Source: Streptomyces exfoliatus (lineage in GTDB: Bacteria; Actinomycetota; Actinomycetes; Streptomycetales; Streptomycetaceae). From it: a DNA stretch of 64,000 bases. Under the pieces are notes generated by a model. It was not told where the DNA came from. It worked only from the letters and a program-made list of their open reading frames with translations, and made no database searches. Shown one piece after another: positions 27,201 to 35,075 of this stretch. The translations under genes and the position numbers were made by a program. The stretch spans positions 175,488-239,487 of the forward strand of contig NZ_JNZP01000007.1 in NCBI RefSeq assembly GCF_000725545.1. The letters run 5' to 3'. How positions within the stretch are numbered: position 1 is the first letter of the stretch; the number at the start of each line of letters is the position of its first letter.

Positions 27201-28001
27201 GTGACGGACCCGCTTCTCACCGAACTGCTCGACCTCGCCCTGGAGGCCGCGCGGCGGGCCGGAGCGCTGCTGCGCGACGGCAGGCCGGACGACCTGACCG
27301 TGGCGAGGACCAAGTCGAGCGCCATCGACGTGGTCACCGAGATGGACATCGCCGCCGAGAAGCTGATCACCGGCTTCCTCGCCGAGCACCGACCCCATGA
27401 CGGCGTTCTCGGCGAGGAGGGCGCCTCCAGCCCCGGCACGAGCGGAGTCCGCTGGGTCATCGACCCGCTCGACGGCACCGTGAACTACCTCTACGGGCTG
27501 CCCACCTGGGCCGTCTCGATCGCCGCCGAACGGGACGGCGAGACCGTGGTCGGCGTCGTCGAGGCACCGATGCGTGGCGAGACGTACCGTGCCGTCCTCG
27601 GCGGCGGAGCCCACGAGGGGGACCGGCGCCTCGCCGTCCGGCCCTCGCCCGCCCTCGACCAGGCCCTCCTCGGTACGGGCTTCGGTTACGTGCAGTCCCG
27701 GCGGGCCCGCCAGGCGGACGTCGCCCAGCGGGTGATCCCGCGGGTCCGCGACATCCGCCGCGGCGGCTCGGCCGCCATCGACCTCTGCGACGTCGCCGCC
27801 GGCCGCCTCGACGCGTACTACGAGCGCGGTCTCAACCCCTGGGACCTCGCGGCGGGCGCCCTGATCGCCCGCGAGGCCGGCGGGCTCACCGGAGGGCGCC
27901 CCGGGGAGCCGGAGTCGGGTGAACTGACCCTGGCGGCCTCTCCGGGCCTCTTCGGGCCCCTCCAGGAGCTCCTGGAGGACCTGGGCGCCTGGCACGACTG
28001 A
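27201..28001 (+). CDS. Inositol monophosphatase-family phosphatase
   Basis: A 266-residue Mg-dependent phosphatase. All metal-site motifs are present: GEEG near residue 73, WVIDPLDGTVNY (DPxDGT) near residue 90, and WDLAAGALIAREAGG near residue 215. GTG start after AAGGAGA. In actinomycetes such enzymes dephosphorylate myo-inositol-1-phosphate (for phosphatidylinositol, mycothiol) or related sugar phosphates; the exact substrate is open. It follows hemH closely and ends at a strong terminator. Confidence 0.9.
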   Translation: MTDPLLTELLDLALEAARRAGALLRDGRPDDLTVARTKSSAIDVVTEMDIAAEKLITGFLAEHRPHDGVLGEEGASSPGTSGVRWVIDPLDGTVNYLYGLPTWAVSIAAERDGETVVGVVEAPMRGETYRAVLGGGAHEGDRRLAVRPSPALDQALLGTGFGYVQSRRARQADVAQRVIPRVRDIRRGGSAAIDLCDVAAGRLDAYYERGLNPWDLAAGALIAREAGGLTGGRPGEPESGELTLAASPGLFGPLQELLEDLGAWHD

Positions 28002-28010
28002 CGGGTCGGG

Positions 28011-28059
28011 ACACGCGAGGGCCCCGGTGCCGGGACGGCGCCGGGGCCCTCGCACGTGT
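28011..28059 (+). terminator. Strong hairpin terminator
   Basis: Inverted repeat with a 13-bp perfect inner stem (28016-28028 with 28041-28053) extended by ACAC/GTGT pairs, just after the phosphatase stop codon and before the convergent small gene. Confidence 0.75.
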
Positions 28060-28089
28060 ACGGGGTCGGTCGGGCGGGTGGGATGGTGC

Positions 28090-28143
28090 GGGTCGTACGG
28101 GCCGTGCGGGTCCTGCCGGTCGTACGGGTCGTTCGGGTCGTGC
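28090..28143. repeat. Six tandem 9-bp units (GGGTCGTAC-like)
   Basis: Six consecutive degenerate copies of GGGTCGTac fill the space between the terminator and the small convergent gene. No reading frame is supported across them. Probably a slippage-prone microsatellite. Confidence 0.7.
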
Positions 28144-28157
28144 GCGGTCGGGACGGG

Positions 28158-28331
28158 TCAGACGCCCTGCGCGGCGACTTCCACGCCGTGCTCGGCGGCA
28201 AGCCGGTGCAGGTCCTCCAGCTCCGCCTGCTCCACCTCCGCCAGGTAGTCGTCGCCGGTCTCACGAGCCCGCGTGAGGTCCGTCTGTGTGGTCCTGATGC
28301 GGTGCAGCAGGCCAGCGGTGAAAGCGTCCAT
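28158..28331 (-). CDS. Small conserved hypothetical protein
   Basis: A 57-residue protein. The ATG at 28331 follows AGGGGG at good distance; a longer start at 28349 is possible. The sequence (DAFTAGLLHRIRTTQTDL, then TGDDYLAEVEQAELEDLHRLA) is highly helical, acidic and amphipathic with no Cys or membrane segment. Its position between the phosphatase and cutR corresponds to a small gene kept in Streptomyces genomes at this locus. Function unknown. Confidence 0.65.
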   Translation of the reverse strand: MDAFTAGLLHRIRTTQTDLTRARETGDDYLAEVEQAELEDLHRLAAEHGVEVAAQGV

Positions 28332-28707
28332 CGTGCGCCCCCTCGTCATGGGTCCGGTGGCACGGGGGTGTGCCGAGGGTGGGTGGATCACGCACTGCGG
28401 TCTCCCGGAGACGGAGAGCGGTAGGTGGCGCGCCACATACAGGGCGTGATCACGGGGTGTGCAGTCGTCCTCCCCAGCCCTTTCCTCACAGAAACCTCAA
28501 CTGGCCCGTGAATCCGGTGAATTCTTCGGCTCCCGCCCCGCGCCCCGCCCCGCGCCCCCCGGCTCACCACCTGCCCGCCCCCACCCCCGCACCGCCGCCT
28601 TACAGCCGGTTTACGCGCGTACGGGGCAGGATGGACACGCACAGTCAGTGCTCAGGTCTTCAGCCCGCTCCACCCCGGACCGAGGCTCAACGGGAAGGAA
28701 GTACGAC
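28332..28707. promoter_or_regulatory. Divergent promoter region upstream of cutR
   Basis: This 376-bp spacer has no gene. The left part serves the small minus-strand gene. The centre (28480-28530) is AT-richer (cctcacagaaacctcaactgg). A pyrimidine-rich C-tract occupies about 28535-28600. The cutR ribosome site is GGAAGGAAG just upstream of the GTG at 28708. No clear inverted repeat was found. Confidence 0.4.
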
Positions 28708-29361
28708 GTGCGCGTACTCGTCGTCGAGGACGAGCAGCTGCTCGCCGATGCGGTGGCCACCGGACTGCGCCGGGAGGCCATGGCCGTCGACGTCGTGTAC
28801 GACGGCGCCGCGGCCCTGGAGCGCGTGGGAGTCAACGACTACGACGTCGTCGTCCTCGACCGCGACCTGCCCCTCGTCCACGGCGACGACGTCTGCCGGA
28901 AGATCGTGGAGCTGGGCATGCCCACCCGCGTCCTGATGCTCACCGCGTCGGGTGACGTCAGCGACCGCGTCGAGGGCCTGGAGCTCGGGGCGGACGACTA
29001 CCTGCCCAAGCCCTTCGCCTTCACCGAGCTCACCGCGCGCGTACGCGCCCTCGGCCGTCGCACGAGCGTGCCCCTCCCGCCCGTCCTGGAGCGCGCCGGC
29101 ATCAAGCTCGACCCCAACCGCCGCGAGGTCTTCCGGGAGGGCAAGGAGGTCCAGCTCGCCCCCAAGGAGTTCGCCGTCCTCGAGGTCCTCATGCGCAGCG
29201 AGGGGGCCGTCGTCTCGGCCGAGCAGCTCCTGGAGAAGGCCTGGGACGAGAACACCGACCCGTTCACCAACGTCGTGCGCGTCACGGTGATGACCCTGCG
29301 CCGCAAGCTCGGCGAGCCGCCGGTCATCGTCACGGTCCCCGGCTCCGGGTACCGGATCTGA
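28708..29361 (+). CDS. cutR: Response regulator CutR (OmpR family)
   Basis: A 217-residue OmpR/PhoB-type regulator; the size matches CutR of Streptomyces. The receiver domain (1-115) starts VRVLVVEDEQLLADAV with phospho-acceptor Asp51 in VVVLDRDLPL and Lys in DYLPKPF. The winged-helix DNA-binding domain (125-217) has REVFREGKEVQLAPKEFAVLEVL and the recognition helix NVVRVTVMTLRRKLG. GTG start chosen for its GGAAGGAAG. Followed 4 bp later by its sensor kinase. Assigned to CutR by size, pairing and position after hemH and the phosphatase. Confidence 0.88.
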   Translation: MRVLVVEDEQLLADAVATGLRREAMAVDVVYDGAAALERVGVNDYDVVVLDRDLPLVHGDDVCRKIVELGMPTRVLMLTASGDVSDRVEGLELGADDYLPKPFAFTELTARVRALGRRTSVPLPPVLERAGIKLDPNRREVFREGKEVQLAPKEFAVLEVLMRSEGAVVSAEQLLEKAWDENTDPFTNVVRVTVMTLRRKLGEPPVIVTVPGSGYRI

Positions 29362-29365
29362 CCTG

Positions 29366-30604
29366 ATGGCCACCACCCCCGCGCCCCACCCCCAGGCGCC
29401 ACCGAAGCCGACCTGGGACCCCAGGGACCCGGTCCGTCCCCTGCTGCGCCCGACCATCCGGATACGCCTCACGCTGCTGTACGGCGGCATGTTCCTGATC
29501 GCGGGCATCCTGCTGCTCTCGATCATCTACCTCTTCACGGCGCAGGCGCTCACCCACAGCGTCTCCGAACTGCCGTTCAAGGTCGTCGAGGGCAAGGTCC
29601 AGCCCACCACCCACTGGTGTCAGCTGCCGGTCCAGGGCACCGGGGAGCAGCTCAACGACGCCGTCTCGGTCTGCCTGCGCAAGCAGAGCGACCTGGCCCT
29701 CGACGACCTGCTGCGCCGCTCGCTCTTCGCCCTCCTCGGCCTGAGCATCATCGCCTTCGCCTTCGGCTACGCCATGGCGGGGCGGGTGCTCTCCCCGCTC
29801 GGCCGGATCACCCGGACCGCCCGCCAGGTGGCCGGCTCCGACCTGTCCCGGCGGATCGAGCTGGACGGCCCCGACGACGAGCTCAAGGAGCTCGCCGACA
29901 CCTTCGACGAGATGCTGGACCGCCTGGAGCGGGCCTTCACCGCCCAGCAGAGGTTCGTCGCGAACGCCTCGCACGAGCTGCGGACCCCGCTCGCGATCAA
30001 CCGGACCCTCCTGGAGGTGCACCTCTCGGACCCCGGGGCGCCGGTGGAGCTCCAGCAGCTCGGCAGGACCCTGCTCGCCACCAACGAGCGCAGCGAGCAG
30101 CTCGTCGAGGGCCTGCTGCTGCTCGCCCGCAGTGACAACCAGATCATCGAGCGCAAACCCGTCGACCTGGCCGAGGTCGCCTCGCGGGGCGTGGACCAGG
30201 TGCACGCCGAGGCCGAGGCCAAGGGCGTCGAGATCCGGGGCGAGCGCGCTCCGGCGGTCGTCCAGGGCAACGGCGTCCTGCTCGAGCGGATCGCCCTGAA
30301 CCTGCTCCAGAACGCCGTCCGGTACAACGTGCCGGAGGGCGGCTGGGTGGAGGTCACGACCGAGACCAAGGACGGTCAGGCGGTCCTGGTGGTGTCGAAC
30401 ACAGGTCCTGTGGTCCCCGCGTACGAGATCGACAACCTCTTCGAGCCGTTCCGGCGGCTCAGGCAGGAGCGGACCGGCAGCGACAAGGGTGTCGGTCTCG
30501 GCCTGTCGATCGCCCGGTCCGTGGCCCGCGCCCACGGCGGCCGTATCATCGCGGAGCCCCGTGAGGGCGGAGGTCTCGTGATGCGCGTCACTCTGCCGAT
30601 CTGA
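29366..30604 (+). CDS. cutS: Sensor histidine kinase CutS
   Basis: A 412-residue sensor kinase. Two membrane helices (about residues 37-60 and 115-135) flank a small extracytoplasmic loop of about 55 residues. HAMP follows, then the HisKA H-box ASHELRTPLAINRT with His near residue 203, and the HATPase domain (NLLQNAVRYNV, KGVGLGLSIARS). The sensor loop contains two Cys (THWCQLP and VSVCLRK) that could form a disulfide and so report on the oxidising or secretory state outside the membrane. It is expected to phosphorylate CutR. Confidence 0.88.
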   Translation: MATTPAPHPQAPPKPTWDPRDPVRPLLRPTIRIRLTLLYGGMFLIAGILLLSIIYLFTAQALTHSVSELPFKVVEGKVQPTTHWCQLPVQGTGEQLNDAVSVCLRKQSDLALDDLLRRSLFALLGLSIIAFAFGYAMAGRVLSPLGRITRTARQVAGSDLSRRIELDGPDDELKELADTFDEMLDRLERAFTAQQRFVANASHELRTPLAINRTLLEVHLSDPGAPVELQQLGRTLLATNERSEQLVEGLLLLARSDNQIIERKPVDLAEVASRGVDQVHAEAEAKGVEIRGERAPAVVQGNGVLLERIALNLLQNAVRYNVPEGGWVEVTTETKDGQAVLVVSNTGPVVPAYEIDNLFEPFRRLRQERTGSDKGVGLGLSIARSVARAHGGRIIAEPREGGGLVMRVTLPI

Positions 30605-30790
30605 CAGACTGCTTGAGCCGACCCGGTTCCGTTCGCTTTGCGCGGAATTCCGGGGCCCTGATTCTGAGACGCTCCTGTGTGATCGATCACAGGGGAGGGT
30701 GTCCCGGCCTCCACTCTCCGTGACCGGGAAATCCCTCCGAAAACCCGGAAAAGTCCGGGTTTCCGGGACCCGTGATGACGGGAAGTACAC
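30605..30790. promoter_or_regulatory. Promoter region between cutS and the DUF4193 leader
   Basis: No gene. It contains the inverted repeat TGATCGATCA (30680-30689) and a hairpin AAACCCGG-AAAAGT-CCGGGTTT at 30741-30762, either the cutS terminator or part of the following leader region. Confidence 0.4.
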
Positions 30791-30847
30791 GGGGTGGCGC
30801 CTGCAAGGGATGCCCCCAGGACCGTGTACGGTCCGGTTCGCCACCCC
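30791..30847 (+). ncRNA. Compact 57-nt structured element upstream of the DUF4193 gene
   Basis: GGGGTGGCG (30791-30799) pairs perfectly with CGCCACCCC (30839-30847). Nested inside is the perfect hairpin GGACCG-TGTA-CGGTCC (30819-30834). The two coaxially arranged stems suggest a folded RNA in the 5' leader or an independent small RNA. No match to a named riboswitch is claimed. Confidence 0.45.
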
Positions 30848-30904
30848 AAGCCGATCACCTCGCGAGAGGACAGGACGGGTGTCGATTGAGTAACAGACCT
30901 TGAT

Positions 30905-30952
30905 GTGAGGCAAAATCTCCGCCTCAGGTCGGGCACAAGTCCGACCTCTCAC
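30905..30952 (+). ncRNA. Three-stem leader structure before the DUF4193 gene
   Basis: Two adjacent perfect hairpins, TGAGGC-N9-GCCTCA (30906-30926) and GGTCGG-N8-CCGACC (30927-30946), are enclosed by GTGAG (30905-30909) and CTCAC (30948-30952), which compete with the base of the first hairpin. Such mutually exclusive pairings are typical of regulatory leaders. It ends about 50 bases before the start codon at 31002. Confidence 0.5.
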
Positions 30953-31001
30953 GCGTTACGTGCGCTGGAGACACCGCAACCACCCAGAGGGGGAGAGCGA
31001 C

Positions 31002-31298
31002 ATGGCAACGGATTACGACACCCCACGCAAGACCGACGACGACGTCGATTCGGACAGCCTTGAAGAACTGAAGGCCCGCCGGAACGACAAGTCGACCTCG
31101 ACCGTCGACGTCGACGAGTTCGAGGCCGCCGAAGGCCTGGAGCTTCCCGGTGCAGACCTCTCGAACGAGGAGCTGGCCGTCCGGGTCCTGCCCAAGCAGG
31201 CCGATGAGTTCACCTGCATGAGCTGCTTCCTCGTGCACCACCGCAGCCAGCTGGCCAGGGAGAAGAACGGCCAGCCGATCTGCCGCGACTGCGACTGA
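31002..31298 (+). CDS. DUF4193 family zinc-ribbon-like protein
   Basis: A 98-residue acidic protein with DUF4193 signature. The N-terminal half is rich in Asp/Glu/Ser (DSDSLEELKARRNDKST), and the C-terminus holds four Cys in CMSCFLVHHRSQL and CRDCD, a probable zinc ribbon. ATG start behind GAGGGGGAG. The family is almost universal in actinobacteria and contains SCO5864-like proteins; no biochemical role is established to my knowledge. It may bind RNA polymerase or nucleic acid given its acidic-plus-ribbon design, which is speculation. Confidence 0.88.
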   Translation: MATDYDTPRKTDDDVDSDSLEELKARRNDKSTSTVDVDEFEAAEGLELPGADLSNEELAVRVLPKQADEFTCMSCFLVHHRSQLAREKNGQPICRDCD

Positions 31299-31310
31299 GA
31301 ACGCACGGCC

Positions 31311-32351
31311 GTGGCAGGCGACACACCGTCCCGGAAGCGGCGTCCGAGGCTCCCCGGGAGCCCCTGGACGCACAAGGGCGACTCAGGCCCGGCAGAGGGT
31401 GCCCAGGAGGCTCCTGAAGCCGAGCACACCGCCTCCCTGCCCTCCCCCGGCGCACGTGACGACGAGCGGGGCCTCCCGGCCTCGCTCGATGCGGTCACCG
31501 AGCCGGACCCGGCGTACCTGCCGGTGGAGGCGGGAGAGGGGGACGTGCCGGCCCGGGCACGGCAGGACGGGCGCTTCGGCGCCGTCAGGCGGCTTGCCAA
31601 CCCGGCGCGTGCCCAGCTCGACAAGATCAAGATCGACTCCGACCGGATCGACGCCGTCCGGCGCGGCGTCGCGCAGGGCGTCCGTCAGGGCGTGAAGCGC
31701 GGCGGAGACAGCGCGAAGGCGGGCATCGGCCACCTGGCCGACCGGTTGATCGACCTCGCCCCGCGGATCCCCGTCCGCGACCTGGCGACCCTCCGCAGAC
31801 ACTTCCCCGGGCTCGGCCCCGAGGAGATCGCCGACAAACTCGTCGCCGGCGCGGCGAACGCGAGTTCCACCGTGGGCGCGGGCGTCGGCGCCGCCGCCAT
31901 GCTCCCCGTACCCCCGGCCATGCCGGCGGAGCTCGCGGCCGAGATCACCGGTGTCGCCGCCGTGGAACTCAAACTCATCGCCGAACTGCACGAGGTCTAC
32001 GGGCTGCGGCCCCCCGGCCGGCTCACCCAGCGTTCGACGGCCTACCTGACCTCCTGGGCCGAGGAGCGGGGCGTCGACCCCACCAGGCCCACCACCGTCA
32101 ACGCGGCGCTCGGCGGGCAGCTCAAGCGCGAGCTGCGCCAGCAGATCATGAAACGCATGGTGCGCAACCTGCCGAACCTCATGCCCTTCATGGTGGGCGC
32201 CGCCGTCGGCGCGGTCATGAACCGCCGCGACACCAAGAAGCTCGCCGCGCACATCCGCGCGGACCTGCGCCGCCGCCAGGTCCCCTGGGACACCCTCGGG
32301 GAACTTCCCCCACTGGACCAGCCCGAGAACCCGAAGGAACTGGGCTTCTAG
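31311..32351 (+). CDS. EcsC-like membrane-associated protein, unknown function
   Basis: A 346-residue protein beginning at GTG 31311, 12 bp after the DUF4193 gene. The first 100 residues are low complexity and charged. The rest resembles EcsC-type proteins: a Gly/Ala-rich amphipathic stretch (GAGVGAAAMLPVPPAMPAELAAE), VELKLIAELHEVYGL, and a glycine-rich hydrophobic hairpin MPFMVGAAVGAVMNRRDTKK near residue 300. It probably associates with membranes. The first in-frame start may be too early. Confidence 0.65.
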   Translation: MAGDTPSRKRRPRLPGSPWTHKGDSGPAEGAQEAPEAEHTASLPSPGARDDERGLPASLDAVTEPDPAYLPVEAGEGDVPARARQDGRFGAVRRLANPARAQLDKIKIDSDRIDAVRRGVAQGVRQGVKRGGDSAKAGIGHLADRLIDLAPRIPVRDLATLRRHFPGLGPEEIADKLVAGAANASSTVGAGVGAAAMLPVPPAMPAELAAEITGVAAVELKLIAELHEVYGLRPPGRLTQRSTAYLTSWAEERGVDPTRPTTVNAALGGQLKRELRQQIMKRMVRNLPNLMPFMVGAAVGAVMNRRDTKKLAAHIRADLRRRQVPWDTLGELPPLDQPENPKELGF

Positions 32352-32443
32352 GGCCTGACTCCGGCGCTTCCACGGCCTCCCCCCCGGCGTTCCGGGCCCT
32401 CAGCCCGCGACGCTTCTCGGGTCTGCCCCCCGGCGCGTGCCGG

Positions 32444-32947
32444 TCAGGCGCGCTCGGCCCCCAGGGCGGCCGCCAGCGCCTCCGGCTCGCGGCTGGACAG
32501 GTACACGTACGGCGTCGGGTCCGCGGGATCCGTCACCACGACCCGCACCGCCCGCGGCACATAGCTGCGCATCAGCATGAAGGCGCGCGGGTCGGCCTTG
32601 TGCGTGCGCCAGGCGCGCGCCTCCTCCGCGTCGAGCACCTCGACCGCGCCGAGGGCCGAGACCGGGATCCTGGCGTCACCGGCCACCAGCGAACCGGCCA
32701 CCACCCGGATCCGTGCGGAGCCGTACGAGGAGACCGCCGCGCCGGCGAGCACCGCCGCCACGACCAGACCGCCGAGCGTCGGGACCGTACCCAGCGGGAA
32801 CATGACCAGGCCGCCGGAAAGACCCAGCAGGCACACGATGACCCACCACGACCGGGGCGCCGTCAGCCGCTCGTCGAACCGCGGCGCGGCGGAGGCTACG
32901 GCGGAGGGCACGGGGGCGGCGTCGGGCGACGGTACGGAAGGCTGCAT
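32444..32947 (-). CDS. DUF3093 domain membrane protein
   Basis: A 167-residue protein. Start at ATG 32947, with a low-complexity 25-residue leader. Two closely spaced helices (SWWVIVCLLGLSGGLVMFPLG, LGGLVVAAVLAGAAVSSYGS) are followed by a cytoplasmic PH-like beta domain (RIRVVAGSLVAGDARIPVSALGAVEVLDAEEARAWR, AFMLMRSYVPRAVRVVVTDPADPTPYVYLSSR). This is the DUF3093 pattern of actinobacteria. Function unknown. Divergent from the thioesterase gene with only 58 bp between them, so their promoters must overlap. Confidence 0.85.
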   Translation of the reverse strand: MQPSVPSPDAAPVPSAVASAAPRFDERLTAPRSWWVIVCLLGLSGGLVMFPLGTVPTLGGLVVAAVLAGAAVSSYGSARIRVVAGSLVAGDARIPVSALGAVEVLDAEEARAWRTHKADPRAFMLMRSYVPRAVRVVVTDPADPTPYVYLSSREPEALAAALGAERA

Positions 32948-33005
32948 GCGTCCAAGCTTGGCACGGCGCGACCTGCGCCCATCCGCGCGGGTAAGGTCTG
33001 CGCCT

Positions 33006-33590
33006 GTGACTGCAACATCTGCCGCCCTCACCCCGCCGGCCGACGCCATACCGCCGGTACGCCACCCCGAAGCCCCGGCTCCCGGCGAGCTGCTCGGCGC
33101 GCACTACGCGTACTGCTTCGGATGCGGCGGCGGGCAGCCCCACGGCCTCCACCTGGAGGCGCGCGCGGGCGAGGGCGTGACCGTCACCGCCGAGTTCACG
33201 GTGACCCCCGACCATCAGGGCGCCCCCGGCCTCGCGCACGGCGGCGTGCTCGCCACGGCGCTCGACGAGACCCTCGGCTCCCTGAACTGGCTGCTGCGGG
33301 TCATCGCCGTGACCGGACGCCTGGAGACCGACTTCGTCCGGCCCGTCCCGGTGGGCACCGTGCTCCACCTGGAGGCCGAGGTCACCGCCGTCCACGGCCG
33401 CAAGATCTTCTCGACCGCCGTCGGCCGGATCGGCGGGCCCGAGGGCCCCGTCGCCGTCCGCGCCGACGCCCTCTTCGTCGAGGTCAAGGTCGACCACTTC
33501 ATCGACAACGGCCGCCCGGAGGAGATCCAGGCCGCCATGTCCGACCCCGACCAGGTCCGGCGCGCCCGCGCCTTCGAGGTGAACCCCTGA
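33006..33590 (+). CDS. PaaI-type hotdog thioesterase
   Basis: A 194-residue acyl-CoA thioesterase of the 4HBT/PaaI family. Seen: YCFGCGGGQPHGLHL near residue 35, then the active-site loop APGLAHGGVLATALDETLG (HGG followed by Asp-Glu) and TGRLETDFVRPVPVGTVL. GTG start at 33006. The Cys-x-Gly-Cys motif at the beginning is a common feature of actinobacterial members near dut. Overlaps dut by 1 bp (TGATG), so both are coupled. Confidence 0.85.
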   Translation: MTATSAALTPPADAIPPVRHPEAPAPGELLGAHYAYCFGCGGGQPHGLHLEARAGEGVTVTAEFTVTPDHQGAPGLAHGGVLATALDETLGSLNWLLRVIAVTGRLETDFVRPVPVGTVLHLEAEVTAVHGRKIFSTAVGRIGGPEGPVAVRADALFVEVKVDHFIDNGRPEEIQAAMSDPDQVRRARAFEVNP

Positions 33591-34102
33591 TGCCCAACCC
33601 TGTCGACGTACTCATCCGGCGAGTGGACCCGGACGTGCCGATCCCGGCCTACGGACACCCCGGCGACGCCGGAGCGGACCTCGTGACCACCGAGGCCGCC
33701 GTACTGGCCCCCGGGGAGCGCGCCGTGCTCCCCACCGGGGTCTCCATCGCCCTCCCGGACGGGTACGCGGCCTTCGTGCACCCGCGTTCGGGACTCGCCG
33801 CCCGTTGCGGAGTGGCGCTCGTGAATGCCCCGGGGACGGTGGATGCCGGGTACCGTGGAGAGATCAAGGTGATCGTGGTCAATCTCGACCCGCGCGAGAG
33901 CGTGCGGTTCGAACGATTCGACCGGATCGCCCAACTTGTCGTCCAACAGGTCGAGAAGGTGCGCTTCCACGAGGTGGCGGAGCTTCCCGGCTCGGCGCGG
34001 GCCGAGGGGGGCTTCGGGTCCACCGGCGGTCACGCCGAGGTGGACGGCACAACGGGTGGGAATCGATACGCTTCGGTCGTATCCGACCGGGAAGGACAGT
34101 GA
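33590..34102 (+). CDS. dut: dUTP diphosphatase (dUTPase)
   Basis: A 170-residue trimeric dUTPase converting dUTP to dUMP and PPi. The five motifs are present: PGDAGADLV (1), HPRSGLAARCGV (2), NAPGTVDAGYRGEI (3), FDRIAQLVVQQV (4) and the C-terminal arm ARAEGGFGSTG (5). Length agrees with actinobacterial enzymes. The start overlaps the stop of the thioesterase. The next gene starts 1 bp after its stop. Confidence 0.95.
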   Translation: MPNPVDVLIRRVDPDVPIPAYGHPGDAGADLVTTEAAVLAPGERAVLPTGVSIALPDGYAAFVHPRSGLAARCGVALVNAPGTVDAGYRGEIKVIVVNLDPRESVRFERFDRIAQLVVQQVEKVRFHEVAELPGSARAEGGFGSTGGHAEVDGTTGGNRYASVVSDREGQ

Positions 34103-34103
34103 C

Positions 34104-34877
34104 GTGTTCGGACGTCGCAAGAAGAGTGGTTCCGCTGAAGGCGCGGCGGACGCGGCGGGCGAGGCCGAGCAGGTCGTCGACGCGGTGGACGGCGAGGACG
34201 CGGACGACGCGGCTCCGCGCCGGATGAACCTTCCGCCGGCGCCCCGGCCCGACGGACCCTGGGACGTCTCCGAGGTCACCAGGCCCGACGAGGGCCGCGT
34301 GGACCTGGGCGGCGTCTTCGTGCCCGGAGTCGAGGGCATGGAGCTGCGGGTCGAGGTGGCGGGCGACGCGATCGTCGCGGCCACCGTCGTCCTGCGCGAC
34401 AGCGCCGTACAGCTCCAGGCGTTCGCCGCCCCCAAGAACGAGGGCATCTGGGGCGAGGTCCGCGACGAGATCGCCACGGGCATCACCCAGCAGGGCGGCG
34501 TCATCGACGAGGTCGAGGGCCCGCTGGGCTGGGAGCTGCGTGCCCAGGTCCCCGTGCAGCTGCCGGACGGCAACCGCGGCGTGCAGCTGGTCCGCTTCGT
34601 CGGTGTCGACGGACCCCGCTGGTTCCTGCGCGGAGTGATCTCCGGGCAGGGTGCGGTCCAGCCCGAGGCCGCCGGGCTCCTGGAGCAGATCGTCCGGGAC
34701 ACCGTGGTCGTCCGCGGCGACGGGCCGATGGCCCCGCGCGACCCGATCGTCCTCAAGCTGCCGAACGACGCGCAGATGGTGCCGGACGGCGTCCAGCAGG
34801 AGGAGCAGGAGAACTCCCGCTTCTCCGGTGGCATGGGCCAGCTCCAGCGCGGTCCGGAGATCTCCGAGATCCGCTGA
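34104..34877 (+). CDS. DUF3710 domain protein
   Basis: A 257-residue protein starting at GTG 34104, VFGRRKKSGS. A charged 45-residue leader precedes the conserved domain (PDGPWDVSEVTRPDEGRVDLGG, GVEGMELRVEV, FAAPKNEGIWGEVRDEIA, RFVGVDGPRWFLRGVISG). DUF3710 is strongly conserved next to dut in actinobacteria; the role is unknown. No membrane segment. The last gene of the operon, followed by a strong terminator. Confidence 0.88.
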   Translation: MFGRRKKSGSAEGAADAAGEAEQVVDAVDGEDADDAAPRRMNLPPAPRPDGPWDVSEVTRPDEGRVDLGGVFVPGVEGMELRVEVAGDAIVAATVVLRDSAVQLQAFAAPKNEGIWGEVRDEIATGITQQGGVIDEVEGPLGWELRAQVPVQLPDGNRGVQLVRFVGVDGPRWFLRGVISGQGAVQPEAAGLLEQIVRDTVVVRGDGPMAPRDPIVLKLPNDAQMVPDGVQQEEQENSRFSGGMGQLQRGPEISEIR

Positions 34878-34900
34878 CCCGACGGTGCCGTCGCAGGCAC

Positions 34901-34953
34901 GAACGGCCGGTGGGCCGCTTCCCGTACGCCCGGGGGCGGCCCACCGGCCGTTC
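34901..34953 (+). terminator. Perfect 18-bp stem terminator
   Basis: Arms 34901-34918 and 34936-34953 are exact reverse complements around a 17-nt loop, starting 24 bp after the DUF3710 stop codon. Confidence 0.85.
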
Positions 34954-35000
34954 TCCACAGGTACGGGCAGCGGGCCCAGGGGCCGTTTTCCACAGGTGCG
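34946..35000 (+). repeat. Two 20-bp direct repeats containing DnaA-box-like nonamers
   Basis: GGCCGTTcTCCACAGGTaCG (34946-34965) recurs as GGCCGTTtTCCACAGGTgCG (34981-35000), 35 bp apart. Each contains TTNTCCACA, one base from the Streptomyces DnaA box TTGTCCACA. The first copy overlaps the right arm of the terminator, so part of the repeat may be derived from hairpin duplication. Confidence 0.6.
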
Positions 35001-35075
35001 GCGGCGGGCTCTGGCCTCGTGGCCGGGCCGCGGACCATACTGACGGCTCACATGTTCGAGGAGGGGGAGCACCGG

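Noticed and set aside
28090..28143. Tandem 9-mers as an iteron origin
   Set aside because: No replication gene or AT-rich unwinding region nearby; a microsatellite is simpler.
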